64,000 bases of DNA from Streptomyces sp. R21 (GCF_041051975.1 NZ_CP163435.1:2852001-2916000); one strand, 5' to 3'; positions 19,441 through 29,238 are shown, numbered from the stretch's first letter. A program made the numbers and translations. Notes: generated from the letters alone by a model not told the origin.

Positions 19441-20649
19441 ATGCGTTCCCTACCTACGCCCGCCACGCGACGGCGCGGCAGGCGCTCCGCTCTCGCCGCC
19501 ACGGCTCTCGTCGCGGCCTTGGCGCTCACCGCCACGGCCTGCAACTCAGGTGACGACAAGCCGAGCGACAAGCCCGGCACCGCCGCGTCCACCTCCTCGT
19601 CCGGCAAGGGCAAGGACAAGATCGAGATTCCCAGCGACATCGCCGACAAGCTCAAGGAGCACGGCATCGATGTCGACAAGTGGGCGGACGGCGGCTGGAA
19701 GAACTGGGACAAGGACAAATGGCTCAGTGAGGCCAAGGACTTCGTCAACCCGGTGATCGAGGGGCTCTGGAAGCCCGAGCGGATGAAATCCGCCAAGGAC
19801 CCGAACAAGACGATCACGGCGAAGGACGCGTCGGCCGACCAGGGCATCAGCGACCCGGATCCCGAGCCGGTCGACGCCGAGGCGGAGAAGACGCCGTACC
19901 ACGAGAACGCCGCCCCCGTCGGGAAGGTCTTCTTCGACTCCCCCGAGGGCTCGATGGTCTGCTCCGGCACGGTCGTCAAGGACGTGAACCATCCGGGCAA
20001 GTCCAACCTCGTGTGGACCGCGGGCCACTGTGTGCACGCGGGCGGCAGCGGCGGCTGGTACCGCAACATCGCCTTCGTCCCGTCCTACAACGACCTCGGC
20101 AAGTCCGAGGCGGAGCTGGGCGACGCGACGGCGACGGAGGTCGCCCCCTACGGCCAGTGGTGGGCCGACTGGGCCGCCACCTCCGACCAGTGGATCGCCG
20201 GCGGCGACGAGACGGGCGGCGCGGGCGCCCCGTACGACTACGCCGTGCTGCACGTGAAGCCCGAGCAGGGCACGAAGTCCCTGGAGGAGACGGTCGGCAA
20301 CGCGCTTGCCGTGGACTTCTCGGCGCCGTCCGCGACAGACGTCAGCACGATGGGCGCCTGGGGCTACCCGGCCGCACCGCCGTACAACGGTCTCAGCATG
20401 TTCAAGTGCGTCGACCGGCCCGGCAGGTTCTCGCTGGACGCGACCCTGCCGACGATGTACCGCATCGGCTGCACGATGACCGGTGGCTCGTCCGGCGGCG
20501 GCTGGTTCCGTGTCGTCGACGGGGCGACGAAGCTCGTCTCGAACACGTCGATCGGCCCGACGGACAACACCTGGCTCGCGGGACCGCAGCTGGGCAAGGG
20601 CGCCGAGTCGCTCTACGACAACATGAGCGAGCAGTACGGCGGCCAGTAG
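19441..20649 (+). CDS. Trypsin-like serine protease lipoprotein (copy 2)
   Basis: 402-residue paralogue of the preceding protein with the same plan: Arg-rich start, signal sequence ending ALTATAC (lipobox Cys), a charged helical linker, then a trypsin-like domain with WTAGHCVHAG, YDYAVLHV and CTMTGGSSGGGW. Start: ATG at 19441, ten bases after GGGGG, mirroring the arrangement before copy 1; an upstream in-frame start at 19360 lacks a ribosome binding site. The two proteins align along most of their length, diverging most in the linker and in the surface loop after the His motif. Confidence 0.88.
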   Translation: MRSLPTPATRRRGRRSALAATALVAALALTATACNSGDDKPSDKPGTAASTSSSGKGKDKIEIPSDIADKLKEHGIDVDKWADGGWKNWDKDKWLSEAKDFVNPVIEGLWKPERMKSAKDPNKTITAKDASADQGISDPDPEPVDAEAEKTPYHENAAPVGKVFFDSPEGSMVCSGTVVKDVNHPGKSNLVWTAGHCVHAGGSGGWYRNIAFVPSYNDLGKSEAELGDATATEVAPYGQWWADWAATSDQWIAGGDETGGAGAPYDYAVLHVKPEQGTKSLEETVGNALAVDFSAPSATDVSTMGAWGYPAAPPYNGLSMFKCVDRPGRFSLDATLPTMYRIGCTMTGGSSGGGWFRVVDGATKLVSNTSIGPTDNTWLAGPQLGKGAESLYDNMSEQYGGQ

Positions 20650-20696
20650 GCGTCGCGGGTACGCCGCCCGGCCCTGGCTCCGCGCGCACGCATGAC

Positions 20697-20731
20697 GAAG
20701 GCCCGCCCCTCGGATGAGGGAGCGGGCCTTC
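20697..20731. terminator. Bidirectional terminator between protease 2 and hflX
   Basis: GAAGGCCCGC pairs perfectly with GCGGGCCTTC, and an inner CCCTC pairs with GAGGG with a single-base bulge. It lies between convergent stop codons. Confidence 0.85.
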
Positions 20732-20771
20732 GCCGTACAGGCCATATGCCGCGGTCCTGGCGGACCGTCGC

Positions 20772-22268
20772 TCAGGCGAGCGGCGCCGGGACGTACGGCG
20801 CGAGATCCGCCGCCAGTTCCTCGTGCACCCGCGCCTTGAGCAGGGTGCCCTCCGGGGTGTGCTCCTCGGAGATCACCTCACCCTCGGTGTGGGTGCGCGC
20901 CACCAGCCCGCCGTGCGTGTACGGCACGAGCGCCTCGATCTCGACCGAGGGGCGCGGCAGCTCGCTGTCGATGAGCGCGAGCAGCTCGTCGATGTTCAGA
21001 CCGGTGCGGGCCGAGACGGCGATGGAGCGCTTCTCGTTCCGCATCAGCCGCTGGAGCACCAGCGGGTCGGCCGCGTCCGCCTTGTTGATCACGACGATCT
21101 CGGGTACGCCGGTGGCGCCGACGTCTCTGATCACCTCGCGCACGGCGGCCAGCTGCTCCTCCGGAGCCGGGTGCGAACCGTCCACCACGTGCAGGATCAG
21201 ATCGGCGTCGCCGACCTCCTCCATCGTGGAGCGGAACGCCTCGACCAGGTGGTGCGGCAGGTGCCGGACAAAACCGACCGTGTCCACCAGCGTGTACAGC
21301 CGGCCGCTCGGGGTCTCGGCCCGGCGCACCGTCGGGTCGAGGGTCGCGAACAGGGCGTTCTCGACGAGCACGCCCGCGCCCGTGAGGCGGTTGAGCAGCG
21401 AGGACTTTCCGGCGTTGGTGTAGCCGGCGATGGCGACCGAGGGCACCTTGTTCCTGCGGCGCTCCTGGCGCTTGATCTCGCGGCCGGTCTTCATGTCCGC
21501 GATCTCCCGGCGCATCTTCGCCATCTTCTCGCGGATACGACGCCGGTCCGTCTCGATCTTGGTCTCACCGGGACCACGGGTCGCGAGGCCGCCGCCCTTG
21601 CCGCCGCCCATCTGACGGGACAGCGACTGACCCCAGCCTCGCAGCCTCGGCAGCATGTACTGCATCTGCGCGAGCGCGACCTGCGCCTTGCCCTCTCGGG
21701 ACTTGGCGTGCTGGGCGAAGATGTCGAGGATCAGGGCCGTACGGTCGATGACCTTGACCTTGACGACGTCTTCGAGCTGGATCAGCTGGCCGGGGCTGAG
21801 CTCACCGTCGCAGATCACGGTGTCGGCGCCGGTCTCGACGACGATGTCCCGCAACTCGATGGCCTTGCCCGAGCCGATGTACGTGGCCGCGTCCGGCTTG
21901 TCCCGGCGCTGGACCACGCCGTCGAGCACGAGCGCACCCGCGGTCTCCGCGAGGGCGGCCAGCTCGGCCAGCGAGTTGTCGGCGTCGGTGATGGTCCCCG
22001 AGGTCCACACGCCGACGAGCACCACACGCTCCAGACGGAGCTGTCGGTACTCGACCTCGGTGACGTCCTCGAGTTCGGTGGAGAGGCCCGCCACACGGCG
22101 CAGGGCCGCGCGCTCGGAGCGGTCGAACTGGTCGCCGTCCCGCTCTCCGTCGATCTCGTGGCTCCAGGCGACGTCCTCTTCCATCAGGGCATCGGCCCGA
22201 AGACCTTCGGGGTAACTGTGCGCGAAGGTGCTCTGCGCGTCCTGGGAAGGGGAAGAAGAGGAGGTCAT
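20772..22268 (-). CDS. hflX: GTPase HflX (ribosome-associated)
   Basis: 498-residue HflX, a ribosome-binding GTPase that splits stalled or stress-damaged ribosomes. The N-terminal HflX domain is marked by DAATYIGSGKAIELRD. A basic helical linker follows (ETKIETDRRRIREKM). The G domain has GYTNAGKSSLLNRLTG (G1), LVDTVGFVRHLPHH (G3) and VINKAD (G4). The ATG at 22268 follows AAGGA; fifteen further upstream codons are unlikely. The first about 60 residues are an actinobacterial extension. It stands alone and is convergent with protease 2. Confidence 0.96.
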   Translation of the reverse strand: MTSSSSPSQDAQSTFAHSYPEGLRADALMEEDVAWSHEIDGERDGDQFDRSERAALRRVAGLSTELEDVTEVEYRQLRLERVVLVGVWTSGTITDADNSLAELAALAETAGALVLDGVVQRRDKPDAATYIGSGKAIELRDIVVETGADTVICDGELSPGQLIQLEDVVKVKVIDRTALILDIFAQHAKSREGKAQVALAQMQYMLPRLRGWGQSLSRQMGGGKGGGLATRGPGETKIETDRRRIREKMAKMRREIADMKTGREIKRQERRRNKVPSVAIAGYTNAGKSSLLNRLTGAGVLVENALFATLDPTVRRAETPSGRLYTLVDTVGFVRHLPHHLVEAFRSTMEEVGDADLILHVVDGSHPAPEEQLAAVREVIRDVGATGVPEIVVINKADAADPLVLQRLMRNEKRSIAVSARTGLNIDELLALIDSELPRPSVEIEALVPYTHGGLVARTHTEGEVISEEHTPEGTLLKARVHEELAADLAPYVPAPLA

Positions 22269-22435
22269 TGGATCCTTACGTCGATAGGAACAGCGATGTC
22301 GTGACGGAGGCATCCGTCAGGAAGTAGAACGTCCGGGGCCACGGGGAGATTCCCGGATTCCGCCGGGTCAACCCTCACGGGCCGTGCCGCCGACCTGACG
22401 ATGGTCGCACGGCACGCCTCGTCTCGTCACGCGAG

Positions 22436-23965
22436 TTATCGGGTGACCCGGCGCGCCTGAGGAGCGTCGCTCTTCCAGTCCGGGTGCCCGGGCATCGGCG
22501 GGGTCTTCCTGCCGTACAGCCAGTCCTGGAAGAACCCGCTCAGATCGCGGCCTTCGATGCCGGACGCCAGGTGCTCGAAGTCCGCCGTCGAGGCGACCCC
22601 GTCGCGGTGCAGGCCGACCCAGGTGCGCTCCAGGCGCTCGAAGGCGGCGCGTCCGATCTCCTGGCGCAGCGCGTAGAGGAAGAGCGCGCTGCCGTCGTAG
22701 ACGTTCGGCCGGAAGATGCTGATCTTCTGGCCGGCTGCGGGCCCCTTGGGCATCGCGGGCGGGCCGCCCGAGGCGCGCCATGAGTCGGAGGCTCCGTAGG
22801 CCGCCTTCATGCGCTTCTCCATGGGCTTGTGCGCCGTCTCCTCGGCGTACAGCTCCTCGTACCAGGTGGCGTGTCCCTCGTTGAGCCACAGGTCGGACCA
22901 GGTGCGCGGGCTGACGCTGTCGCCGAACCACTGGTGCGACAGTTCGTGCACCATGATCGACTCGACGTACCACTTCGGATACGCGGGTTCGGTGAACAGG
23001 TCTCTCTCGAAGAGAGAGAGGGTCTGCGTCTCCAGCTCGAAGCCGGTCGTCGCCTCGGCCATCAGCAGCCCGTACGTCTCGAAGGGGTACGGGCCGACCT
23101 TGCCCTCCAGCCAGGCGATCTGGTCGGGGGTCTTCTTGAGCCACGGTTCCAGGATCTTGCGGTCCTTGGTGGGCACGACGTCACGCACGGGCAGGCCGTG
23201 CGGCCCGTCGCGGTGCAGCACGGTGGAGCGGCCGATGGAGACCTGGGCCAGCTCGGTGGCCATGGGGTGCTCGGTGCGGTACGTCCAGGTGGTGGACCGG
23301 CCGGACCGGTCCACTCCTGCGGGCAGACCGTTGGCGACGGCGGTGTACGCGTTGGGTGCGGTGACCCGGATCGTGAACATCGCCTTGTCGGAGGGGTGGT
23401 CGTTGCACGGGAAGACCAGGTGTGCGGCGTCGGCCTGGTTGGCCATCGCGAGCCCGTCCTTGGTCTGCACCCAGCCCCCGTCCTGGCCTTCGGCGGAGAC
23501 GGGGTCGCTGGTGTGGCGCACGGTGATCCGCAGCGCCCCTCCCGGGGGCAGCGGCTTCTCCGGAGTGACCACCAGGTCGTCACCCGCGCCGGTGAACGAG
23601 GCGGGCGCACCATTGACCTCCACCGAGTCCACGGTGCCGTGCGCGAAGTCGAGGTTGATCCGCTCCAGCCAGGCCGTCGCCCGGGCGTCGATGGTGGTGA
23701 CGGCCGCGAGCGGCTTTCTGTTCGAGCCGGAATAGGTGAAGTCGAGGTCGTACGACGTCACGTCGTACCCGGGATTGCCCAGGTGCGGGAAGAGTCGGTC
23801 GCCGACGCCGAGCGGCACGGCCGGTGAGGGGGCGCTCGCGGCGATCAGACAGACGGAGACGGCCGAGGCGAGCAGCGCCGCCTTGAAGCGGCGGGTCCTG
23901 GGGCCGGTGGTTCCGGATCCGGGGGCCCTGGAGCCTGCGGTCCTGGGGCGGGGGGTGAGCAGCAT
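22436..23965 (-). CDS. M1 family metallopeptidase, secreted
   Basis: 509 residues with an N-terminal signal peptide (Arg-rich start, then AALLASAVSVCLIAASAPSP). It is a gluzincin aminopeptidase: the N-terminal beta domain includes LAMANQADAAHLVFPCNDHP, and the catalytic site is HELSHQWFGD with the third zinc ligand 18 residues on in LWLNEGHATW. The protein lacks the long C-terminal domains of aminopeptidase N and is typical of shorter M1 peptidases secreted by Streptomyces. It probably trims peptides outside the cell. It has no strong ribosome binding site. Confidence 0.92.
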   Translation of the reverse strand: MLLTPRPRTAGSRAPGSGTTGPRTRRFKAALLASAVSVCLIAASAPSPAVPLGVGDRLFPHLGNPGYDVTSYDLDFTYSGSNRKPLAAVTTIDARATAWLERINLDFAHGTVDSVEVNGAPASFTGAGDDLVVTPEKPLPPGGALRITVRHTSDPVSAEGQDGGWVQTKDGLAMANQADAAHLVFPCNDHPSDKAMFTIRVTAPNAYTAVANGLPAGVDRSGRSTTWTYRTEHPMATELAQVSIGRSTVLHRDGPHGLPVRDVVPTKDRKILEPWLKKTPDQIAWLEGKVGPYPFETYGLLMAEATTGFELETQTLSLFERDLFTEPAYPKWYVESIMVHELSHQWFGDSVSPRTWSDLWLNEGHATWYEELYAEETAHKPMEKRMKAAYGASDSWRASGGPPAMPKGPAAGQKISIFRPNVYDGSALFLYALRQEIGRAAFERLERTWVGLHRDGVASTADFEHLASGIEGRDLSGFFQDWLYGRKTPPMPGHPDWKSDAPQARRVTR

Positions 23966-24054
23966 GCACCACGGCTACCAGCGCGCACCCGCCGTACGGC
24001 GACGCCGCGCGACCGGCACACCCGAACGGGGTCGGCAGGGGGCGCGCGGGCGCG

Positions 24055-26184
24055 TTACTGCGCGGCTGCCACGTGGTGCTGCGCGCGGCTCACGTCGTAC
24101 ACGCCCGGCACGTTCCGCATCGCTCGCATCAGCGCGGGCAGGTGGGCCGCGTCCAGGAGTTGGAGCGTGTACGTATGGCGTACGCGCTGCTGGCTGGGGG
24201 GTTCCACGGTCGCCGAGACGATCGCGACGCCCTCGAGAGCGATGGCCTCGGTGAGGTCGGCGAGCAGATGCGGGCGCCCGAAGGACTCGGCGACCAGCGT
24301 GACCCGGCACGCGGTGGTGTCCCCCCAGCGCACGCTGACCTCCGCGCGCCCCACGCCTTTCATGCGCTCCACCGCGGCGCACTCGACACGGTGGACGGTC
24401 ACCACGCCTCCCCGTACGGCGAAGCCGGTGACCTCGTCGGGCGGCACCGGCGTACAACAGCCCGCGAGCCGTACGGACGCGCCGGGCTGATCGACCACGG
24501 CGTTGGCCCCACCGGAGCGCGCGGCACCGGCGGGAGCGTCGGCGGACGCGGACGGCCGGGGTGCCGCGGCGGGGCCTTCCTCGTGCTGCTCGTCGCCGGC
24601 CGAGGGGTGCGCGGCGAGCCAGCGTTGGATGGCGATCCGGGCCCCGGGCGTCTGGGCGTGCTCCAGCCACTCCCTGGAGGGCTCGGAGGCCGGGTCCTGG
24701 CCCATGAGCAGCTGAACGGTGTCGCCGTCCCTCAGGACCGTACTCAGCGTCGCCAGGCGGCCGTTGACGCGTGCGCCGATGCAGGCGTGCGCGTCCTCGC
24801 CGTACTGCGCGTACGCGGCGTCCACGCAACTGGCGCCCTCCGGAAGGCCCAGGGAGCCGCCGTCCGCACGGAACACGGTGATCTCGCGGTCCTGGGCGAG
24901 GTCCTCGCGCAGGGTCGACCAGAACGTGTCGGTGTCGGGGGCCGATTCCTGCCAGTCGAGGAGGCGGGAGAGCCAGCCGGGCCGGGTGGGGTCGGCGCGC
25001 TCGCCGTCGACCGGGTCGTCGGCGCCGGGGGTGTAGGGATTGCCGAGCGCGATGACTCCGGCCTCGGCGACCTTGTGCATCTGGTGGGTGCGGATGAGGA
25101 CTTCGGCGACCTCGCCGTCCGCGCGGGCGACGGCCGTGTGCAGCGACTGGTACAGGTTGAACTTGGGTACGGCGATGAAGTCCTTGAACTCCGAGACCAC
25201 CGGGGTGAGACAGGTGTGCAGCTCGCCGAGGACTCCGTAGCAGTCGGCGTCCTCGTTCACGAGCACCAGGAGGCGGCCGAAGTCGGCGCCGCGCAGCTGC
25301 CCGCGCTTGCGCGACACACGGTGCACGGAGACGAAGTGCCGTGGCCTTATGAGGACTTCGGCCTGCAGTCCCGCCTCGCGCAGCACCGCGCGGACGTCCT
25401 CCGCGATCTCCGCGAGCGGGTCGGCACCGCGCGCCGCGTTGTCGACGATCAGCTCCCTGGTGTGCTCGTACTCCTCGGGGTGCAGGATCGCGAAGACCAG
25501 GTCCTCCAGCTCGGTCTTGAGTGCCTGCACGCCGAGCCGTTCGGCGAGCGGGATCAGGAAGTCCCTGGTGATCTTGGCGATGCGTTCCTGTTTCTCGGGA
25601 CGCATCACTCCGAGGGTGCGCATGTTGTGCAGCCGGTCGGCGAGTTTGATCGACATCACGCGGACGTCGTTGCCGGTGGCGACGAGCATCTTGCGGAACG
25701 TCTCCGGCTCGGCGGCCGCTCCGTAGTCGACCTTTTCCAGCTTGGTGACGCCGTCGACCAGGTAGCAGACCTCGTCGCCGAACTGCTCCCGCACCTGATC
25801 GAGCGTCACCTCCGTGTCCTCGACGGTGTCGTGGAGCAGTGAGGCGGTCAACGTCGTGGTCTCGGCGCCGAGTTCGGCGAGGATCAGGGTCACGGCGAGC
25901 GGGTGGGTGATGTAGGGCTCACCGCTCTTGCGCATCTGGCCGCGGTGCGAGGACTCCGCGAGGACGTACGCCCTGCGCAGCGGTTCGAGGGCCGCGTCGG
26001 GATGGTGGGCGCGGTGGGCCTCGGCCACATGGCCGATCGCGTCGGGCAGCCGGTCGCGGGCCGCGGGGCCGAGCAGCGCGGCCCGGCCCAGGCGGCGCAG
26101 ATCGATCCGGGGGCGGCTCTTCCTGCGGAGCGATCCGGGCGTTGCAGGGCCTGGCGTCGCGGGATTCGTGGCCTCCGCACTCAT
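24055..26184 (-). CDS. rshA: RelA/SpoT family (p)ppGpp synthetase/hydrolase, RshA type
   Basis: 709-residue bifunctional RelA/SpoT homologue. Domains: HD hydrolase (ITHPLAV and SLLHDTVEDTEVT), synthetase (RPRHFVSVHR, DFGRLLVLVNEDADCYGVLGE, FKDFIAVPKFNLYQSLHTAV), TGS around residue 430-510, and a C-terminal ACT domain (GRPHLLADLTEAIALEGVAI). It diverges from canonical RelA: the usual EIQIRT...AAHW segment is EVLIRTHQMHKVAEAGVIAL. S. coelicolor has relA plus rshA, and this gene's position beside hflX matches rshA. The ATG at 26184 follows a perfect GGAGGTG. Confidence 0.9.
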   Translation of the reverse strand: MSAEATNPATPGPATPGSLRRKSRPRIDLRRLGRAALLGPAARDRLPDAIGHVAEAHRAHHPDAALEPLRRAYVLAESSHRGQMRKSGEPYITHPLAVTLILAELGAETTTLTASLLHDTVEDTEVTLDQVREQFGDEVCYLVDGVTKLEKVDYGAAAEPETFRKMLVATGNDVRVMSIKLADRLHNMRTLGVMRPEKQERIAKITRDFLIPLAERLGVQALKTELEDLVFAILHPEEYEHTRELIVDNAARGADPLAEIAEDVRAVLREAGLQAEVLIRPRHFVSVHRVSRKRGQLRGADFGRLLVLVNEDADCYGVLGELHTCLTPVVSEFKDFIAVPKFNLYQSLHTAVARADGEVAEVLIRTHQMHKVAEAGVIALGNPYTPGADDPVDGERADPTRPGWLSRLLDWQESAPDTDTFWSTLREDLAQDREITVFRADGGSLGLPEGASCVDAAYAQYGEDAHACIGARVNGRLATLSTVLRDGDTVQLLMGQDPASEPSREWLEHAQTPGARIAIQRWLAAHPSAGDEQHEEGPAAAPRPSASADAPAGAARSGGANAVVDQPGASVRLAGCCTPVPPDEVTGFAVRGGVVTVHRVECAAVERMKGVGRAEVSVRWGDTTACRVTLVAESFGRPHLLADLTEAIALEGVAIVSATVEPPSQQRVRHTYTLQLLDAAHLPALMRAMRNVPGVYDVSRAQHHVAAAQ

Positions 26185-26483
26185 GGGCACCTCCGGCTGC
26201 GTAGACCGGCGGACGGGGTGCCCCAGGGCGAACACGGCTCAGGGGATGGCGTCGATCCCCCGTCCGGGCCGGTGCTTGATGCTACCGAGCCCACCACGCC
26301 CGGCTGACCGCCTCTCGCCGAGCGTGAAACGGATCACCCATTCGAGCGACGGTCCGGGGGTTTACGGTTTCGATCGATTCGAAAGCGCGGATGGTGCGGA
26401 TGCGCTTGCCACGCGCTTCTGAGGGCGCACGGCAGCAGATCGCTACGGACTCGGAAAGCGCATCGCCACGAGCGGTCCGGCGC
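26185..26483. other. rshA upstream region with small inverted repeat
   Basis: 299 bases between the rshA start and dapF stop hold no gene. A six-base inverted repeat TTTCGA-TCGAT-TCGAAA at 26368-26384 lies about 185 bases before rshA, within a locally AT-richer patch that may be its promoter region. Confidence 0.4.
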
Positions 26484-27353
26484 TCAGCCGCGCAGGGCTG
26501 CCAGCCAGTCGGCGTCGATCTCGCCCTCGGCGACGATCACCGCGGGGCCCGTCATCTCGATCTCGCCGTCCGGGCGCTCGGTGATCACGAGACGTCCGCC
26601 GGGCACATCGACGGTGTATGTCGCCGGGGTCCCGGTCACGGCCGGGTCCGCACCGTCGCGGCGGGCGGTGGCAACGGCCACGGCGCACGCGCCCGTGCCG
26701 CACGAGCGGGTCTCGCCTACGCCGCGCTCATGGACGCGCAGCGCAACGTGTCGGGGGCCGCGGTCGACCACGAACTCGACATTCACCCCCGTCGGGTACG
26801 CCGACGCCGGGCTGAACGGCGGCGCGGTGTACAGGTTGCCCGCCTGCGCGAGGTCGTCCACGAAGGCCACCGCGTGCGGATTGCCCATGTTCACGTTCCG
26901 CGCGGGCCAGCTGCGCTCGCCGACGCTCACGGTGACATCCCCTTCGGGGAGGACCGCACGACCCATGCCGACGGTCACGTCACCGTCCTTGGCGAGGTGC
27001 ACCTTCTTCACGCCCCCGCGCGTGGCGACCGCGATGTCCCCTTCGCCCACATACCCGGCGCGCTGGAGGTAGCGGGCGAACACACGCACTCCGTTGCCGC
27101 ACATCTCCACGGTCGAGCCGTCGCCGTTGCGGTAGTCCATGAACCACTCCGCCTCGGCGGCCATCTTCCGGGCCTCGGGGTGCGCGGCGGACCGTACGAC
27201 GTGCAGCAGACCGTCGCCGCCGATGCCCGCGCGACGGTCGCACAGGGCGGCCACGGCGGCCGGGGGCAGGTCGATGGCGTTCTCCGGGTCCGGGACGATC
27301 ACGAAGTCGTTCTCGGTCCCGTGGCCCTTGAGGAAGGCGATCCGCGTGCTCAT
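26484..27353 (-). CDS. dapF: Diaminopimelate epimerase
   Basis: 289-residue PLP-independent epimerase converting LL- to meso-diaminopimelate. Streptomyces peptidoglycan uses the LL isomer, so this activity mainly feeds lysine synthesis. The two catalytic Cys are in VEMCGNGVRVFARYL and TRSCGTGACAVAVA. Also typical are FLKGHGTENDFVI at the N-terminus and NMGNPHAVAFVDD. The ATG at 27353 has GAGGA immediately adjacent, too close for normal use, while TACGAT lies six bases upstream, so the transcript may be leaderless. The next upstream gene, miaA, is on the same strand beyond a small membrane protein gene. Confidence 0.97.
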   Translation of the reverse strand: MSTRIAFLKGHGTENDFVIVPDPENAIDLPPAAVAALCDRRAGIGGDGLLHVVRSAAHPEARKMAAEAEWFMDYRNGDGSTVEMCGNGVRVFARYLQRAGYVGEGDIAVATRGGVKKVHLAKDGDVTVGMGRAVLPEGDVTVSVGERSWPARNVNMGNPHAVAFVDDLAQAGNLYTAPPFSPASAYPTGVNVEFVVDRGPRHVALRVHERGVGETRSCGTGACAVAVATARRDGADPAVTGTPATYTVDVPGGRLVITERPDGEIEMTGPAVIVAEGEIDADWLAALRG

Positions 27354-27493
27354 TCCTCGATCGTACGGGGTCGGTACGACAGCGGACCGCTGCGGTCCGG
27401 GGAGCGGACCAGCCCTGGTCCGGCGTCCCGGATACGGCGCCCGGGGCTCAGCGCGACCGAGGGACCAGGCCAACGGCCGAGGCCAACCAGCGC

Positions 27494-28009
27494 TCAGCGC
27501 AGGCGGGCGACCCGCAACACGGCGAGCACCGCCACCGCCGCGACCACCACGGCGTACGCGATCACGACCCGCCAGTCCGGGCGGCGGCCGGAGCCACGCT
27601 GCGGGAACCCCGGCCAGGTGGAGCCGACCCGGCGGGCGGCCATCATGCCCCAGCCTGCCGCGCAGGAGCAGATCAGCAGGCCGAGCATGGCGACCACCGC
27701 GCCGCCGTCGCCGAACTCGAAGGCCAGCGGGAAGGCGAACATCAGCGAGCCGATCGCGGCCAGCGTCACGATGGGCGCCAGCTGCCAGATGCGCAGTCGG
27801 CGCTGCGGACGCAGCTCGACCTCGACCTCGGGCTCCGGGGACATCTCGCCGGGGCCCGGACCGTCGGCGGTCACGCCGCCGGGGATCTCGTCGGGCCCGT
27901 CCGGGCTCAGCCGGTCGCCGACCAGATCCTGCTGGTCCTGCGGTTCCTGCTGCTCATGCGCGGTGTCGTGCTCCGCGTCCTGTGCGGTGTCGCGAGGGCT
28001 GGCCTCCAT
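27494..28009 (-). CDS. Hypothetical membrane protein
   Basis: About 171 residues. The first 75 are acidic, Pro/Gly/Gln-rich and probably disordered. Then come three hydrophobic segments: APIVTLAAIGSLMFAFPLAF, VVAMLGLLICSCAAGWGMM and VVIAYAVVVAAVAVLAVL. No known domain recognised. Start is uncertain: ATG 28009 (ten bases from GGGAGG) or GTG 28015 (four bases). It lies between miaA and dapF on the same strand and may be co-transcribed. Confidence 0.75.
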   Translation of the reverse strand: MEASPRDTAQDAEHDTAHEQQEPQDQQDLVGDRLSPDGPDEIPGGVTADGPGPGEMSPEPEVEVELRPQRRLRIWQLAPIVTLAAIGSLMFAFPLAFEFGDGGAVVAMLGLLICSCAAGWGMMAARRVGSTWPGFPQRGSGRRPDWRVVIAYAVVVAAVAVLAVLRVARLR

Positions 28010-28116
28010 CGCCACGCGCCCTCCCAACTAGGACTTCACTGGTCGATCGAAGCTCGATGATGGCACGGCGTCAGAGGCCCGGACGGCGGCCGGAGCGTCC
28101 CGATGCCATGACGTGA

Positions 28117-29055
28117 TCAGGCTGTAACCGGTCGTTCGACCAACGCCAGTGCGAGCTGCGGGAGTTCTGTGAGATCCGCCGCAGCGCCGCTCAGCCAGTG
28201 CACTCGTGGATCACGCCGGAACCATGAATCCTGGCGGCGCGCGAAGCGTTTGGTGGCGCGTACGGTCTCGGCGCGCGCCTCTTCTTCGGTGCACTCCCCC
28301 ACGAGCGCCGCGAGCACCTGCTGGTACCCGAGCGCGCGCGACGCCGTGCGCCCCTCGCGCAAGCCCTGCGCCTCCAGCGCACGCACCTCGTCCACGAGCC
28401 CCGCCTCCCACATCCGGTCGACCCGGCGCGCGATGCGCTCGTCGAGCTCGGGGCGCGCCACGTCGACGCCGATCTGCACGGTGTCGTACACCGAGTCATG
28501 TCCCGGGAGGTTGGCGGTGAAGGGCTTGCCGGTGATCTCGATGACCTCGAGGGCGCGGACGATACGACGGCCGTTGCTGGGCAGGATCGCGTGGGCGGCG
28601 CCGGGGTCCGCCACGGCCAGCCGTGCGTGCAGCGCGCCGGAGCCGCGCAGCGCGAGCTCCTCCTCCAGCCGCGCCCGCACCTCGGGGTCCGTGCCGGGGA
28701 ACTCCAGATTGTCGACGGCGCCGCGGACGTAGAGCCCGGAACCGCCGACCAGGATGGGCCAGCGGCCCTCGGCGAGCAGCGCGTCGATCCGGGCGCGCGC
28801 GAGCCTCTGGTACTCGGCGACGCTCGCCGTGACCGTCACGTCCCAGATGTCCAGGAGGTGGTGCGGGACTCCGCCGCGTTCCTCGGGCGTCAGCTTGGCG
28901 GTGCCGATGTCCATCCCTCGGTAGAGCTGCATGGAATCTGCGTTGACGACCTCGCCGCCGAGACGCTGGGCGAGGAAAACGCCCAGATCGGACTTTCCTG
29001 CCGCGGTGGGTCCGACGACGGCGATGACCCGCGGTGCGGGGGCTGCACTACTCAC
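28117..29055 (-). CDS. miaA: tRNA dimethylallyltransferase MiaA
   Basis: 312-residue enzyme that transfers a dimethylallyl group to N6 of A37 in tRNAs reading UNN codons. Motifs: P-loop VVGPTAAGKSDLG, GGEVVNADSMQLYRGMDIGT, LVGGSGLYVRGAVD, ILPSNGRRIVRALEV, and the C-terminal RRQDSWFRRDPRVHWL. Full length. The GTG at 29055 has no clear Shine-Dalgarno sequence; GAGACT is six bases upstream, hinting at a leaderless transcript. MiaB, which methylthiolates the product, is encoded 2 kb away on the same strand. Confidence 0.97.
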   Translation of the reverse strand: MSSAAPAPRVIAVVGPTAAGKSDLGVFLAQRLGGEVVNADSMQLYRGMDIGTAKLTPEERGGVPHHLLDIWDVTVTASVAEYQRLARARIDALLAEGRWPILVGGSGLYVRGAVDNLEFPGTDPEVRARLEEELALRGSGALHARLAVADPGAAHAILPSNGRRIVRALEVIEITGKPFTANLPGHDSVYDTVQIGVDVARPELDERIARRVDRMWEAGLVDEVRALEAQGLREGRTASRALGYQQVLAALVGECTEEEARAETVRATKRFARRQDSWFRRDPRVHWLSGAAADLTELPQLALALVERPVTA

Positions 29056-29238
29056 TGACCCAGTCTCGCAAACGTCAGGGCCTCTCCTCGAACGAGCGAC
29101 GTGACGGCACGGGTTCGGGGTCGTTGCCAGTTGCGAGGTTCCAGCCGCCGGTTTTCGAGTGCCGGTGACCCGGGCGACGCAATGGGACGCACCGGGCGAC
29201 GCGGGATTTCGCCCTCACGAGTAACGTATGGAGTGGAT

